DNA of 64,000 bases from Salegentibacter salinarum (GCF_900168115.1 NZ_FUZC01000007.1:124001-188000), one strand, 5' to 3'; positions 18,338 to 27,803 are shown, counted from the stretch's first letter. Numbers and translations are program-made. The notes: generated by a model from the letters alone, not told the origin.

Positions 18338-19603
18338 ATGAGGGATTTATTTGAAAAAATATATAAAGATAAAGGACCATTAGGAAAATGGGCCGAGCAG
18401 GCTGAAGGATATTTTGTATTTCCTAAGCTGGAAGGGCCAATTTCTAACCGAATGAAATTTAGAGGGAAAGAAGTAATTACCTGGAGTATTAACGATTACC
18501 TAGGGCTTGCCAATCATCCCGAAGTAAGAAAAGTAGATGCTGAAGCCGCAGCAGAATATGGCTCGGCATACCCAATGGGTGCTAGAATGATGAGTGGGCA
18601 CACTCAATTGCACGAAAAACTGCAGGACGAACTTGCGTCTTTTGTTCATAAACAATCGGCCTATCTGCTTAACTTTGGTTACCAGGGTATGGTTTCTACC
18701 ATAGATGCACTGGTTTCAAAAGCCGATGTTATTGTATATGATGTTGATGCCCACGCCTGTATTATTGATGGAGTGAGATTGCATTTAGGTCAGCGCTTCA
18801 CTTATAAGCACAACGATCTTGAAAGTATAGAAAAGAACCTGCAACGCGCTACTAAAATTGCAGAGCAAACCGGGGGAGGAATTTTATTGATTTCTGAAGG
18901 TGTTTTTGGAATGCGTGGAGAACAGGGAAGATTAAAGGAAATTGTTGAGCTGAAGAAAAAATATAATTTCAGGCTTTTTGTTGATGATGCGCATGGATTC
19001 GGAACTCTTGGTAAAACAGGAGCCGGAGCAGGTGAGGAGCAGGGCGTTCAGGATGAAATTGATGTGTATTTTGCCACTTTCGCAAAATCATTGGCTAGCA
19101 CAGGTGCATTTATTGCAGCCGATAAAGAAATTATAGATTATTTAAAATATAATTTACGTTCGCAAATGTTCGCGAAATCATTGCAAATGCAATTGGTGGT
19201 GGGAGCGTTAAAACGTTTGGAAATGCTAAGAACAATGCCAGAGCTGAAAGAAAAGCTATGGGAAAATGTGAACGCACTCCAAAACGGACTTAAAGAAAAC
19301 GGATTTGATATAGGAACCACGCAAAGTTGTGTAACTCCTGTATATTTAAAAGGAAGTATCCCGGAAGCGATGGCTTTAGTGAAAGATCTTAGAGAAAACC
19401 ACGGCGTTTTCTGTTCTATTGTAGTTTACCCGGTAATTCCAAAAGGACTTATTTTATTAAGAATGATTCCTACCGCTACGCATACCCTTCAGGATATTGA
19501 AGAAACCCTAACTGCTTTTTCAGCAATTAGAGAGCGTTTGGAAAACGGAACTTACAAAAGATTATCTGCTTCAGTTTCTGCTGCAATGGCGAGTAAGGAA
19601 TAA
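18338..19603 (+). CDS. Alpha-oxoamine synthase (serine palmitoyltransferase/KBL/AONS-like)
   Basis: A 421-residue fold-type I PLP enzyme. The family motifs are SINDYLGL, VDDAHGFGTLG and the Schiff-base lysine in FATFAKSLAS (Lys about 250). Members decarboxylatively condense an amino acid with an acyl thioester: serine for sphingolipids, cysteate for sulfonolipids, glycine or alanine for KBL and BioF. No bio genes are nearby, and the neighbour is a cysteine synthase-like enzyme, so lipid (sphinganine or capnine) synthesis is the preferred inference. The exact substrate cannot be read from the sequence. The N-terminal extension before the core (about 45 residues) is longer than in BioF. Confidence 0.85.
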   Translation: MRDLFEKIYKDKGPLGKWAEQAEGYFVFPKLEGPISNRMKFRGKEVITWSINDYLGLANHPEVRKVDAEAAAEYGSAYPMGARMMSGHTQLHEKLQDELASFVHKQSAYLLNFGYQGMVSTIDALVSKADVIVYDVDAHACIIDGVRLHLGQRFTYKHNDLESIEKNLQRATKIAEQTGGGILLISEGVFGMRGEQGRLKEIVELKKKYNFRLFVDDAHGFGTLGKTGAGAGEEQGVQDEIDVYFATFAKSLASTGAFIAADKEIIDYLKYNLRSQMFAKSLQMQLVVGALKRLEMLRTMPELKEKLWENVNALQNGLKENGFDIGTTQSCVTPVYLKGSIPEAMALVKDLRENHGVFCSIVVYPVIPKGLILLRMIPTATHTLQDIEETLTAFSAIRERLENGTYKRLSASVSAAMASKE

Positions 19604-19630
19604 GAAATATTTATTCTTAGAAAAATAATA

Positions 19631-19750
19631 AAAGCCGTTTAAAATTCTTTTTTTTAAAGTCATTCTGAACTTGTTTCAGAATCTAATTTGTCTTAAACTA
19701 GACCTTGGAACAAGTTCAGGGTGACAAAAAGTGAAATTTTAAACGGCTTT
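19631..19750. repeat. Palindromic repeat element, family A, copy 2 (convergent terminator)
   Basis: A perfect 16 bp terminal inverted repeat, AAAGCCGTTTAAAATT at 19631-19646 with its complement at 19735-19750, encloses the family core GTCATTCTGAACTTG...CAGAATCTAA and a second hairpin around CTTGGAACAAGTTCAGG. It lies between the convergent alpha-oxoamine synthase and outer-membrane protein genes and probably ends transcription from both sides. Confidence 0.8.
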
Positions 19751-19784
19751 TCTATTCTAAATTTCAGCAAAATCAGGTTCAAAA

Positions 19785-20759
19785 TTATTCATTTGAGCCA
19801 TCATCATCTTCATTTTCCTTATAAAAGCCCGTTTCCTCTAATTCTTCACCACGTTGATTTCGGTCGCCTTCATAAGTGTCTTCAATATATTCATCATCCT
19901 CGTGAAAATCGAATCTATAAGAAACGCCGGCAGCTACCTGCCATCTTGATGGAGTATCTTTAAAATTTACAAGCCCGGAAATATCTACCTGAAAATTTTT
20001 TCCAAATAAATAAGCCGCACCACCTCGAACCAGGTCGTCGGCGTATAAATCGCTTATATAAGTTTGGAATTCCCCAAAAACGGCAAATTTAGGAGTAATA
20101 GCGTGGGTTAAAGTAAAAATTCCCCCGTAAGATGGATATTCTTCTGTGAATTTATCGGCTATAAAATTCATAACTAAAACCCATCGGCCCCAGTTATGTT
20201 GTGTAATTAAAGCGGCTTTCGGGCTAATTATAGATTCGCCCTCAAACATATAGGGATTCTCCCACCAGCTAAAATTCGCGCCTGCATAAACAGAAACAGC
20301 AGGAATTAAACTTCGTAAATTTATACGCTGGTTAGCGTCCCAGCTATATAGGTTTACTTTTCTCTCTTTTACACTAATCCCCGGATCAAAAACTAAGAAT
20401 TTAGCGCCAATAGTATTGCTTCTAAAATTTGTGGTTCTAAACTCATCGGCACCGTTACCCACCGGCACCGAAGTCACCTGGTCCTGAAAAGAGCCAAAGA
20501 AATTAAGTTCCAGGATTTCGGTTAAAAAACCGTATCGTAGTCCATAACTTGCTCCTAGAATATCGGTATCGCTGTTAAACAAGCTGTGCTTATCATTTCC
20601 CAAATAGCCACCTGCTTCTAGGTGTAATACATTTTTACCTACAGCATACGCGCCCTGCGATTCTCCGGGTCTGTTAGAATTAATTGTTTCAGTGTATTGC
20701 GCGTTTGCGCTGAAGATTCCGAGGAAAATAAAAGCGATACCTACTTTTAAATAGTGCAT
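19785..20759 (-). CDS. Outer-membrane transporter-like beta-barrel protein
   Basis: A 324-residue protein with a signal peptide (MHYLKVGIAFIFLGIFSANA, cleavage before QYTETINSNRPGES). The body alternates hydrophobic and polar residues with aromatic strand ends, as in the family annotated as MetA-pathway phenol-degradation transporters (outer-membrane barrels). The C-terminal 40 residues are strongly acidic (EDDEYIEDTYEGD..., then ENEDDDGSNE), an odd tail for a barrel. Start at 20759 is chosen because the TTG at 20783 is inside the promoter. Ligand unknown. Confidence 0.75.
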   Translation of the reverse strand: MHYLKVGIAFIFLGIFSANAQYTETINSNRPGESQGAYAVGKNVLHLEAGGYLGNDKHSLFNSDTDILGASYGLRYGFLTEILELNFFGSFQDQVTSVPVGNGADEFRTTNFRSNTIGAKFLVFDPGISVKERKVNLYSWDANQRINLRSLIPAVSVYAGANFSWWENPYMFEGESIISPKAALITQHNWGRWVLVMNFIADKFTEEYPSYGGIFTLTHAITPKFAVFGEFQTYISDLYADDLVRGGAAYLFGKNFQVDISGLVNFKDTPSRWQVAAGVSYRFDFHEDDEYIEDTYEGDRNQRGEELEETGFYKENEDDDGSNE

Positions 20760-20780
20760 ATTAGATTGGTTTGTTACTTT

Positions 20781-20788
20781 CAAAGATA
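20781..20788 (-). promoter_or_regulatory. Promoter -7 element of the outer-membrane barrel gene
   Basis: Minus-strand TATCTTTG, 21 bases before the ATG at 20759. A TTG at 20783-20781 is part of this element. Confidence 0.55.
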
Positions 20789-20842
20789 GCAGATTTATTA
20801 TTTTTTTAGGAGCCGAAAGCTTCTATTCTCATGGCTTATTTT

Positions 20843-20850
20843 TATTTTTG
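20843..20850 (+). promoter_or_regulatory. Promoter -7 element of the DUF4834-like gene
   Basis: TATTTTTG, 15 bases upstream of ATG 20866. The TTG at 20848 belongs to the element rather than to the coding region. Confidence 0.5.
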
Positions 20851-20865
20851 CAGAAAGTCCTGAAA

Positions 20866-21141
20866 ATGTTAGAAGCTTCTTTTTCCGATGTATTACAAAC
20901 GATTCTAATCATTCTATTAGTATATTTTGCTTTTAAAATGCTAATAAAATGGTTTGGGCCGCTTATTCTGAAATATTTCCTTCGGAAAATGGGCAAACGT
21001 TTTGAAGAACAATTCAGGCAACAACAAGGTCCTGCTTCTCAGAAAAAAGAAGGAAAAGTAAGTATTGATAAAAAACCGAAAAGCGGCAAAAAGTCTAATA
21101 AAAACGTGGGGGAATATATAGATTACGAGGAAATTGATTAA
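20866..21141 (+). CDS. DUF4834-like small membrane protein
   Basis: A 91-residue protein: one membrane helix (about residues 8-32, VLQTILIILLVYFAFKMLIKW), a Lys/Arg/Gln-rich linker and a conserved-looking acidic end NVGEYIDYEEID. This layout matches the DUF4834 family, which in Flavobacteria commonly lies just before a large YfhO-type membrane protein, as here (79 bp before the YfhO gene). Function unknown; cotranscription with the downstream glycan genes is likely. Confidence 0.75.
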   Translation: MLEASFSDVLQTILIILLVYFAFKMLIKWFGPLILKYFLRKMGKRFEEQFRQQQGPASQKKEGKVSIDKKPKSGKKSNKNVGEYIDYEEID

Positions 21142-21220
21142 TTTCGGGATCAATTTTTTATATTGAACCGGGAAGAAGCTGCCCATTCAATTTAACAGAA
21201 AGTGATCTAAAAAATTTCAG

Positions 21221-23638
21221 ATGGCCAATCTTAAAAAGTTTCTACCGCATCTTCTCGTTTTGGTAGGCTTCGTAATAGTTTCTTTATTTTATTTTAGTCC
21301 TGTTCTAGAAGGAAAAAAGATTTTCCAAAGCGATATAGTTCAGTATATCGGGATGGCCAAAGAGCAAAACGATTTTCGCGATCAAACCGGCGAAGAACCG
21401 TACTGGACCGATTCTGCTTTTGGTGGAATGCCAACTTTTCAATTAGGCGCTTATTATCCGCATAACTACGTAAAAAAACTTGATTCTGTCTTAAGGTTTT
21501 TGCCTAGACCGGCCGATTATCTCTTTCTGTATTTTATAGGTTTTTACATTTTATTGCTCTGTTTAAAACTCGACTTCAGGCTTGCATTTTTAGGTGCACT
21601 GGCCTTTGGGTTCTCCACATATCTTATTATTATTCTGGGAGTAGGGCATAATGCTAAAGCACACGCTATTTCTTATATGCCAATGGTTTTAGGAGGAATT
21701 ATTCTCACTTTCAGGCAAAGATATTTATGGGGCTTTTTGGTACTGGCTATTGGAATGGCGCTGCAAATTGGAGCGAACCATTTCCAAATGACATATTATT
21801 TACTGCTACTGGTAATCGTATTGGGAATAGCTTATTTAATTGATGCCTATCAAAAAAATATACTTCCTAAGTTTTTTAAAGCCTTGGGAGTAATGGTAGT
21901 GGCGGTTGTGCTGGCCATTGGAGCTAATGCAACAAACTTGCTCGCCACCCAGGAATATACAGCTCACAGTACGCGTGGAGATACCGGGTTAACCATTACC
22001 CCCGACGGATCTGATAAACCCGCATCTGGCTTAACTTATGATTATATTACCACCTACAGCTATGGGATAATAGAATCGTTGAACCTCTTCGTTCCCAGAT
22101 TTATGGGTGGCTCAAATGCAGAAGATATTGGCCGAGATTCTCAAATTTATGATTCTTTACTTAAACTTGGAGCATCTCCGGCCCAGGCGGCTAATTTTAC
22201 CGAAAATGCACCCACGTATTGGGGCGATCAGCCTTATGTTGGAGGTTCACCATATATTGGTGCGACAGTTTTATTTTTATTTATTTTCGCGCTATACCTG
22301 GTTAAAGGCCGTTTAAAATGGTGGATTGTAGGAGGAAGTATTTTAGCCTTACTGCTTTCGTGGGGGAAAAACTTTGGATTTTTTACTGAATTTTTCATCC
22401 ATTACGTACCGCTTTATAATAAGTTTAGAGCTGTTTCTTCTATCCAAGTAATTATAGAGCTATGTGTTCCGGTTTTAGCGGTTTTCGGGCTTTATAAATT
22501 ATTCGATTCCAAGATTCAGAAAGAGGCGAAAGTTTACGCCTTAAAATGGTCTGGGATAATTGTCGGCGTAATTGGAATTGCTTTGTTGCTTTTCCGTTCG
22601 GTATTGTTCGATTTTAGCGGTGCTGGAGATTCGGCTTTAATTCAGCAAATGGGAGCCGATTTTGTAAGATCGTTAAAAGAAGATCGGAAAGCAATTTACA
22701 CTGAAGATCTTATTCGTTCGCTTATTTTTTCAGCTTTAACTGCGGCCGCACTTTGGTTGTATATTGAAAAGAAAATTACACAAAACTGGTTAGTGCCCGC
22801 TTTGGCGCTCCTGATTTTGGTCGATTTAATTCCGGTAGATAAGCGTTATGTAAATGATGACGATTTTGTAAACGCAAGACAGATGGATCGCCCGTTTCAG
22901 CCAAACGAAGCCGACCAACAGATTTTACAGGATGATGCACATTACCGGGTGTTTGATGTTTCAGCAGATCCCTTTAATTCTTCTCGTGCCTCTTATTTTC
23001 ATAATGCCATTGGCGGATATCACGCTGCTAAACCGGGAAGAATGCAGGATTTATACGATTTCTATATTTCTCAAAATAATATGGAAATCCTGAATATGTT
23101 GAATGCTAAATATTTTATTGTTCCTTCTGAAGAAGGCCAGCCGCAAGCCCAGCAAAACCCGAACGCTTTTGGAAATGCCTGGTTTGTAAATGATATTCTT
23201 TGGGTAGAATCTGCGAATGAAGAAATATTGAATTTACAAGAAGTTGATCTACAAAATACCGCGGTAATTAATTCGGAATTTAAAAATGAAGTTTCCGAAG
23301 ATTTTAATTACTCAGGAAATGCTGAAGTTACCCTTGAAAGTTATCAACCAAATGAGTTGATGTACAAAACCAATGCTTCAGCACCGCAGTTGGCAGTGTT
23401 TTCTGAAATGTATTATCAGCCGGGCTGGCAGGCTTATTTAGATGGGGTAGAAGTAGACCACGTTAGAGCAAATTATGTTCTGCGAGCAATGAATATTCCG
23501 GCAGGAGAACATACAGTGACTTTTAGATTTGAACCTGAAGTTGTAAATACCGGAAGCAGCATTGCCCTGGCAAGTTCTATAATTTTAGTGTTAATTATTT
23601 TAGGCGGATTTTACTATAAATCCCGGAAAAGGGAATAA
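21221..23638 (+). CDS. YfhO-family integral membrane protein
   Basis: An 805-residue protein with around 12 membrane helices in residues 5-530 (first at 8-27), a periplasmic domain of about 220 residues and a final helix (about 775-798) followed by KSRKRE. The DIVQYIGMAKEQNDFR loop and the YQPGWQAYLDGVEVDHVRANY C-terminal segment are features of the YfhO family. YfhO proteins resemble GT-C glycosyltransferases and are implicated in adding sugars to lipoteichoic acid or lipid-linked glycans. The next two genes, eight and four bases apart, are a glycosyltransferase and a flippase, which supports a surface-glycan role. Confidence 0.85.
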   Translation: MANLKKFLPHLLVLVGFVIVSLFYFSPVLEGKKIFQSDIVQYIGMAKEQNDFRDQTGEEPYWTDSAFGGMPTFQLGAYYPHNYVKKLDSVLRFLPRPADYLFLYFIGFYILLLCLKLDFRLAFLGALAFGFSTYLIIILGVGHNAKAHAISYMPMVLGGIILTFRQRYLWGFLVLAIGMALQIGANHFQMTYYLLLLVIVLGIAYLIDAYQKNILPKFFKALGVMVVAVVLAIGANATNLLATQEYTAHSTRGDTGLTITPDGSDKPASGLTYDYITTYSYGIIESLNLFVPRFMGGSNAEDIGRDSQIYDSLLKLGASPAQAANFTENAPTYWGDQPYVGGSPYIGATVLFLFIFALYLVKGRLKWWIVGGSILALLLSWGKNFGFFTEFFIHYVPLYNKFRAVSSIQVIIELCVPVLAVFGLYKLFDSKIQKEAKVYALKWSGIIVGVIGIALLLFRSVLFDFSGAGDSALIQQMGADFVRSLKEDRKAIYTEDLIRSLIFSALTAAALWLYIEKKITQNWLVPALALLILVDLIPVDKRYVNDDDFVNARQMDRPFQPNEADQQILQDDAHYRVFDVSADPFNSSRASYFHNAIGGYHAAKPGRMQDLYDFYISQNNMEILNMLNAKYFIVPSEEGQPQAQQNPNAFGNAWFVNDILWVESANEEILNLQEVDLQNTAVINSEFKNEVSEDFNYSGNAEVTLESYQPNELMYKTNASAPQLAVFSEMYYQPGWQAYLDGVEVDHVRANYVLRAMNIPAGEHTVTFRFEPEVVNTGSSIALASSIILVLIILGGFYYKSRKRE

Positions 23639-23646
23639 ACTCTGGA

Positions 23647-24936
23647 ATGGAGAAAGTGCTCATTATAACTTATTATTGGCCTCCGGCCGGTGGTCCAGGC
23701 GTGCAACGCTGGCTTAAGTTTGTGAAGTATTTAAGAGATTTTGATATAGAACCCGTAGTTTATATTCCTGAAAATCCTAATTATCCTATATTAGATAAAT
23801 CTTTTGAAGCTGAAATTCCTCAGGAAATTATTATTCTAAAAAAATCAATTTTCGAACCTTATCAATTAGCCAGAATATTCGCAAAAGACCAAACCAAAAC
23901 AATTAGCAAAGGAATTATTGCTGCCGAGAAAAATCAGTCAATATTACAGAAAAGCCTTCTTTTTATTCGCGGGAATATGTTTATTCCTGATGCCAGGAAA
24001 TTCTGGATAAAACCTTCGGTTAATTTCTTAAAAAACTACCTGGAAGAAGAAGGCATCAAGAAAATAATAACTACCGGACCGCCGCATAGTTTACACCTTA
24101 TTGGGTTAAAATTAAAGCAAGAATTCGACTTAAAATGGATAGCCGATTTCCGGGATCCGTGGACGCAGATAGGTTATCATAAAAAGCTGAAGCTCACCGA
24201 AACCAGCAGAAAGAAACATTTAAACCTGGAAAAGGAAGTTTTAAGTTCAGCCGATCAAATTATTACAACCAGTTTTACCACGAAAGCTGAATTTACAGCA
24301 AAAACCTGTAAACCCATAAGCGTAATCACTAATGGATTTGACGGAAATTTGAATGAAAAAAGAGGAAGTGATTTGGATAAAAAATTCAGTATTTCTCACA
24401 TTGGCTCTTTACTTTCAGAAAGAAATCCGGAAAATTTATGGTTGGCAATTTCAGAACTTGTAAAGGAAAATTCAAACTTCGCCGAGGATCTTGAACTAAA
24501 ATTGGCGGGAACAGTAAGTGAAGAAGTAATTGCTTCGATCAAGTCGGTCGGGTTAGGGAAGAAGCTTCAGTTACCCGGATATGTAAGTCATACGCAGGCA
24601 ATTGCGCTTCAGCAAAAAAGCAGGTTACTTTTATTGATTGAAATTGATAGCGAAGAAACCCGTGGGATAATTCCGGGGAAATTATTTGAATATTTAAGTG
24701 CTAAAAGACCAATTTTAGCGCTTGGGCCTGAGAAATGGGATGTTCAGCAAATACTAGAAGAAACCGGTTCAGGAGAATTTTTTCAATATTCAGAAAAAAG
24801 CCGTCTTAAAAGCCTAATTTTAAAGCATTACGAGGCTTATAGAAATGGTGACTTCAATTTTTTAAAGGAAAATATTCAGCAATATCATAGAAAAAACTTG
24901 ACTCAGAAACTGGCCAATTTAATAAAGAGCGTTTAG
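23647..24936 (+). CDS. Glycosyltransferase, GT4-like
   Basis: A 429-residue cytoplasmic protein with a GT-B layout. The N-terminus YYWPPAGGPGVQRWLKF contains the glycine-rich donor/acceptor loop of GT4 enzymes. WIADFRDPWTQIG lies near residues 175-187. The C-terminal domain has the EETRGIIPGKLFEYLSAKRP stretch (about 337-356) with the E-x7-E nucleotide-sugar motif. It should add a sugar to a lipid-linked glycan. It is eight bases after the YfhO gene and four before the flippase. Confidence 0.9.
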   Translation: MEKVLIITYYWPPAGGPGVQRWLKFVKYLRDFDIEPVVYIPENPNYPILDKSFEAEIPQEIIILKKSIFEPYQLARIFAKDQTKTISKGIIAAEKNQSILQKSLLFIRGNMFIPDARKFWIKPSVNFLKNYLEEEGIKKIITTGPPHSLHLIGLKLKQEFDLKWIADFRDPWTQIGYHKKLKLTETSRKKHLNLEKEVLSSADQIITTSFTTKAEFTAKTCKPISVITNGFDGNLNEKRGSDLDKKFSISHIGSLLSERNPENLWLAISELVKENSNFAEDLELKLAGTVSEEVIASIKSVGLGKKLQLPGYVSHTQAIALQQKSRLLLLIEIDSEETRGIIPGKLFEYLSAKRPILALGPEKWDVQQILEETGSGEFFQYSEKSRLKSLILKHYEAYRNGDFNFLKENIQQYHRKNLTQKLANLIKSV

Positions 24937-24940
24937 AATT

Positions 24941-26404
24941 ATGGGAATAATAATCAAACAATCTTTTAAAAACTTAATTACTACCTATTTTGGTTTTGCG
25001 ATTGGCGCGATTAATACTTTGTTTCTTTTCACCTATTTTCTAGAACCGGAATATTACGGTTTGATTACCTTTTTACTTTCAGCGGCAAGCTTACTTTGGC
25101 CTTTTATGGGCTTTGGAGTGCACAGCACATTAATAAAGTTCTTTACTTTTTATAAAACCAAAGAAGAAAAAGATAAGCTGCTAAATTTGGTACTGTTTCT
25201 ACCCCTAATAGTTTCACTGATCCTGGGAATAAGCGTGGCTTTTGCTTATTCATTTCTAATTAGCTATTTCACCCAGGGAAACGGATTGGTGCGCCCATAT
25301 ATTTGGCTAATTTTTCTAATAGCTTTAGCTACTGCCTATTTTGAAATCTTTTTCGCGTGGTCGAAACTCTTTTATAAAAGTGTATTCGGAAACTTTATGA
25401 AAGAGGTTTTCCATAGGTTTTGTATTAGTTTATTGCTTTTGGCCGTTTATTTTAACTGGATTACGGTTCATCAATTTATCTATTGTATTGCCGGAGTTTT
25501 TATCTTGCGCCTTATCGCAATGAAGATCTATGCGTTTTCCCTCTATTTACCGCGTTTAAATTTTAAGTTTCCAGATAATTTATCCCCGGTTTTAAAATAT
25601 ACTTCCTTAATTCTAATCGCCGGCTCTGTAGCTACTGCGCTATTAGATCTAGATAAAGTGATGATAGAATATTTTATGCCGATAGAAAACGTGGCTATTT
25701 ACGGAATTGCAATTTATATCGCTACGGTGATTTCTGTGCCGCAAAAAGCGATGCACCAAATTACCAATCCGATGACGGCTGAATTTCTAAATACCAAAAA
25801 CAAAAAAAGTCTTAAAGACCTTTATAAAAAGAGTTCACTGAATTTATTAATCATTAGCCTCCTGATTTTTATCCTCATTCTCACAAACGTAAAACAGCTT
25901 TACGAACTTATTCCAGATGAATATGAACTAAGTGTTTTAGCAGTTTTATTGATCTCGCTGGTGAAGCTTTATGATAATTTGCTCGGCAATAATAACAGCA
26001 TCCTTTTTAATTCAGATTATTACCGGATTGTTCTCTTTATTGGGGTTTTACTGGTCTTTGTGGCTTTTGCTTTAAACCTGGTGTTTATTCCCACCTTCGG
26101 GATAGAGGGAGCAGCGATTGCGAGTTTTATTGCTTATTTTATATATAATTCTTCTAAAATCTGGCTGGTACATAAAAAGTTTAATTTTCTTCCGTTTACT
26201 TCAAAAACCTGGTTGGTACTTTTTACAGGAGTAATTCTATCATTTGGTTTTTATTTCTGGGATTTCAGTTATCATCCTATTTTAAACATTGCGCTTAAAT
26301 CTATTTTAATAGGAATAAGTTATATTGGTTTAGCTTACTTCCTGAAATTCTCTTCAGAAGTAAATGAAATAATCAATAATGTTTTAGGTATAAAAACCTC
26401 CTAA
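24941..26404 (+). CDS. Polysaccharide flippase (Wzx/MVF-type)
   Basis: A 487-residue integral membrane protein with around 12-14 helices, including GFAIGAINTLFLFTYFLEPEYYG at the N-terminus, typical of oligosaccharide flippases that move undecaprenyl-linked repeat units across the inner membrane. Last gene of the YfhO-glycosyltransferase-flippase operon; the following 80 bp contain a T-tailed hairpin. Confidence 0.9.
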   Translation: MGIIIKQSFKNLITTYFGFAIGAINTLFLFTYFLEPEYYGLITFLLSAASLLWPFMGFGVHSTLIKFFTFYKTKEEKDKLLNLVLFLPLIVSLILGISVAFAYSFLISYFTQGNGLVRPYIWLIFLIALATAYFEIFFAWSKLFYKSVFGNFMKEVFHRFCISLLLLAVYFNWITVHQFIYCIAGVFILRLIAMKIYAFSLYLPRLNFKFPDNLSPVLKYTSLILIAGSVATALLDLDKVMIEYFMPIENVAIYGIAIYIATVISVPQKAMHQITNPMTAEFLNTKNKKSLKDLYKKSSLNLLIISLLIFILILTNVKQLYELIPDEYELSVLAVLLISLVKLYDNLLGNNNSILFNSDYYRIVLFIGVLLVFVAFALNLVFIPTFGIEGAAIASFIAYFIYNSSKIWLVHKKFNFLPFTSKTWLVLFTGVILSFGFYFWDFSYHPILNIALKSILIGISYIGLAYFLKFSSEVNEIINNVLGIKTS

Positions 26405-26409
26405 AAACG

Positions 26410-26448
26410 GGAAACCCCCGAAACACTTTCGTATCTCAAGGGGTTTCC
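26410..26448. terminator. Terminator hairpin after the glycan operon
   Basis: GGAAACCCC at 26410-26418 and GGGGTTTCC at 26440-26448 form a 9 bp stem with a 21-base loop, between the convergent flippase and Tyr/Arg-rich protein genes. Confidence 0.65.
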
Positions 26449-26486
26449 AACTAACCAACCAAAAAAATTAAATTATGAATTCTTTA

Positions 26487-27692
26487 TTATCTATTATTCA
26501 CATTTCGTGCCGAACTTCCTCCTCGCGAAGAAGAATTTGAAGTTCTAGCCGAAGATCTTGTATTTGTACTACTTTTTACCGCTCTGGTGTTATTACTTCT
26601 ATTACTACTTCTGGTAGTAGCCTGCGTTTTTCTTGGGCTTGGAGCGGTAGTGGCTCTGCTGGTTTGTCTGGTAGGAGTACTTTTTACAGTTCTACTATTA
26701 CTTGCAGATGAATTTACTTTTGTGTTAGAAGATCTACTGGTGTTTACTGCAGCCCTTCTTGTATTTCCGCTTGAATTTGCTTCAGTCCTGGAGCGGCTAT
26801 TTCTGTTTTTTACCACATCATTATTATTTACACTTCTGGACAATCTCACTGCATTTCCACGTGAATTGGTACTGCTATTCTTTTCTGATCTAATTGTTCT
26901 ACTTCTTTTCGCGGTGTTATTAGATCTTTCAGAATTGGCATTGCTTCTCACATTTCTTGTATTTGAAGCTACACGATTTTCATTACCTCTAATATCTTTT
27001 ATATCACGTCTTTCAGAAGTTCTTCTTCCTTTATTATAAGAAACCGCTTGTTGATTTGGCCTGTAAAAATTTTGATGCACATTATTTGAATAATGATTAT
27101 TGTAATAATTTACATGTTGTACGTAAGTAACGCGGTTTGGCTGATAATAAGCCCTGTAAGGCTGACCAAAGACTATGCTTACACTACTGCGAGGTCTTGA
27201 ATAATACTGGTGCCAGGGCCTGTAAACATAACTGTTGTTATAATGATTTATAAATCCTGAATAATTGGTGATTCGGTTAAAACGGTTGTACTGAATATGT
27301 AAACCTCCAACTCTTGCAATCCGCCCGCGACGGTTATAATCTATAAACACGTCACCGGCCCTGATTATTCTTCCGTAGTAATCATAAAAAACAGGTACGT
27401 TTTCAATTTGAATTACCGCTCCATAATCGTCATACTGCACATAAGCATCATAATTATGCCCTGCGTTATAACTAATATTCATATTTGGAGTGGAAATATT
27501 TACTATACTGGTACTTCTGAATTCGGGGTTAAAATAGAAATCAAATTCCCCGTTCGGATAAACGGCAAACTCAACGCCGTTTTCAACGAAAATAAAGGCA
27601 TTATTATAGGCATTACGTGGCATAGCTTCTGAAGCTGCCGTAGCCGAAATACCAATAAATAAAAAGCTGAATAAAAAGGCGATATTTTTCAT
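26487..27692 (-). CDS. Secreted Tyr-rich protein with Arg/Ser/Asn-rich tail, unknown
   Basis: A 401-residue protein with a signal peptide (MKNIAFLFSFLFIGISATAA). Residues 25-220 are rich in Tyr, Asn and Phe and include imperfect repeats such as YNRRGRIARVGGLHIQYNRF (about 119-138). Residues 221-401 are low-complexity: Arg, Ser, Asn and Thr dominate, with many SNR, TRS and NTR steps and very few acidic residues, so the tail is strongly basic. Start 27692 is chosen because the extended frame upstream begins in hydrophobic non-signal sequence. The tail could bind nucleic acid, polysaccharide or the outer-membrane surface. No known family. Confidence 0.7.
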   Translation of the reverse strand: MKNIAFLFSFLFIGISATAASEAMPRNAYNNAFIFVENGVEFAVYPNGEFDFYFNPEFRSTSIVNISTPNMNISYNAGHNYDAYVQYDDYGAVIQIENVPVFYDYYGRIIRAGDVFIDYNRRGRIARVGGLHIQYNRFNRITNYSGFINHYNNSYVYRPWHQYYSRPRSSVSIVFGQPYRAYYQPNRVTYVQHVNYYNNHYSNNVHQNFYRPNQQAVSYNKGRRTSERRDIKDIRGNENRVASNTRNVRSNANSERSNNTAKRSRTIRSEKNSSTNSRGNAVRLSRSVNNNDVVKNRNSRSRTEANSSGNTRRAAVNTSRSSNTKVNSSASNSRTVKSTPTRQTSRATTAPSPRKTQATTRSSNRSNNTRAVKSSTNTRSSARTSNSSSRGGSSARNVNNR

Positions 27693-27768
27693 GGTTTGCG
27701 TTTTAGTGTTATTAAAGTGACTCTCACTTATAATCAATACATAAAATACAAACGGCGTGCCAAAATAG

Positions 27769-27803
27769 AAAACCTCTAAAAAAAGCATGTTTTTAGAGGT
27801 TTT
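27769..27803 (-). terminator. Terminator hairpin downstream of uvrA
   Basis: AAAACCTCTAAAAA and TTTTTAGAGGTTTT (27769-27782 and 27790-27803) form a long AT-rich stem about 78 bp past the uvrA stop; on the minus strand it is followed by TATTTT. Confidence 0.55.

Noticed and set aside
20866-26404. A complete capsule or O-antigen locus
   Set aside because: Only a YfhO protein, one glycosyltransferase and a flippase are adjacent; no polymerase, nucleotide-sugar genes or export system are seen nearby, so it is described only as a small glycan unit.
26587-27039. Plus-strand 150-residue Leu-rich frame
   Set aside because: It is the complement of the Arg/Ser/Asn-rich tail of the minus-strand gene; the Leu/Val/Phe content is a consequence of that repetitive composition.
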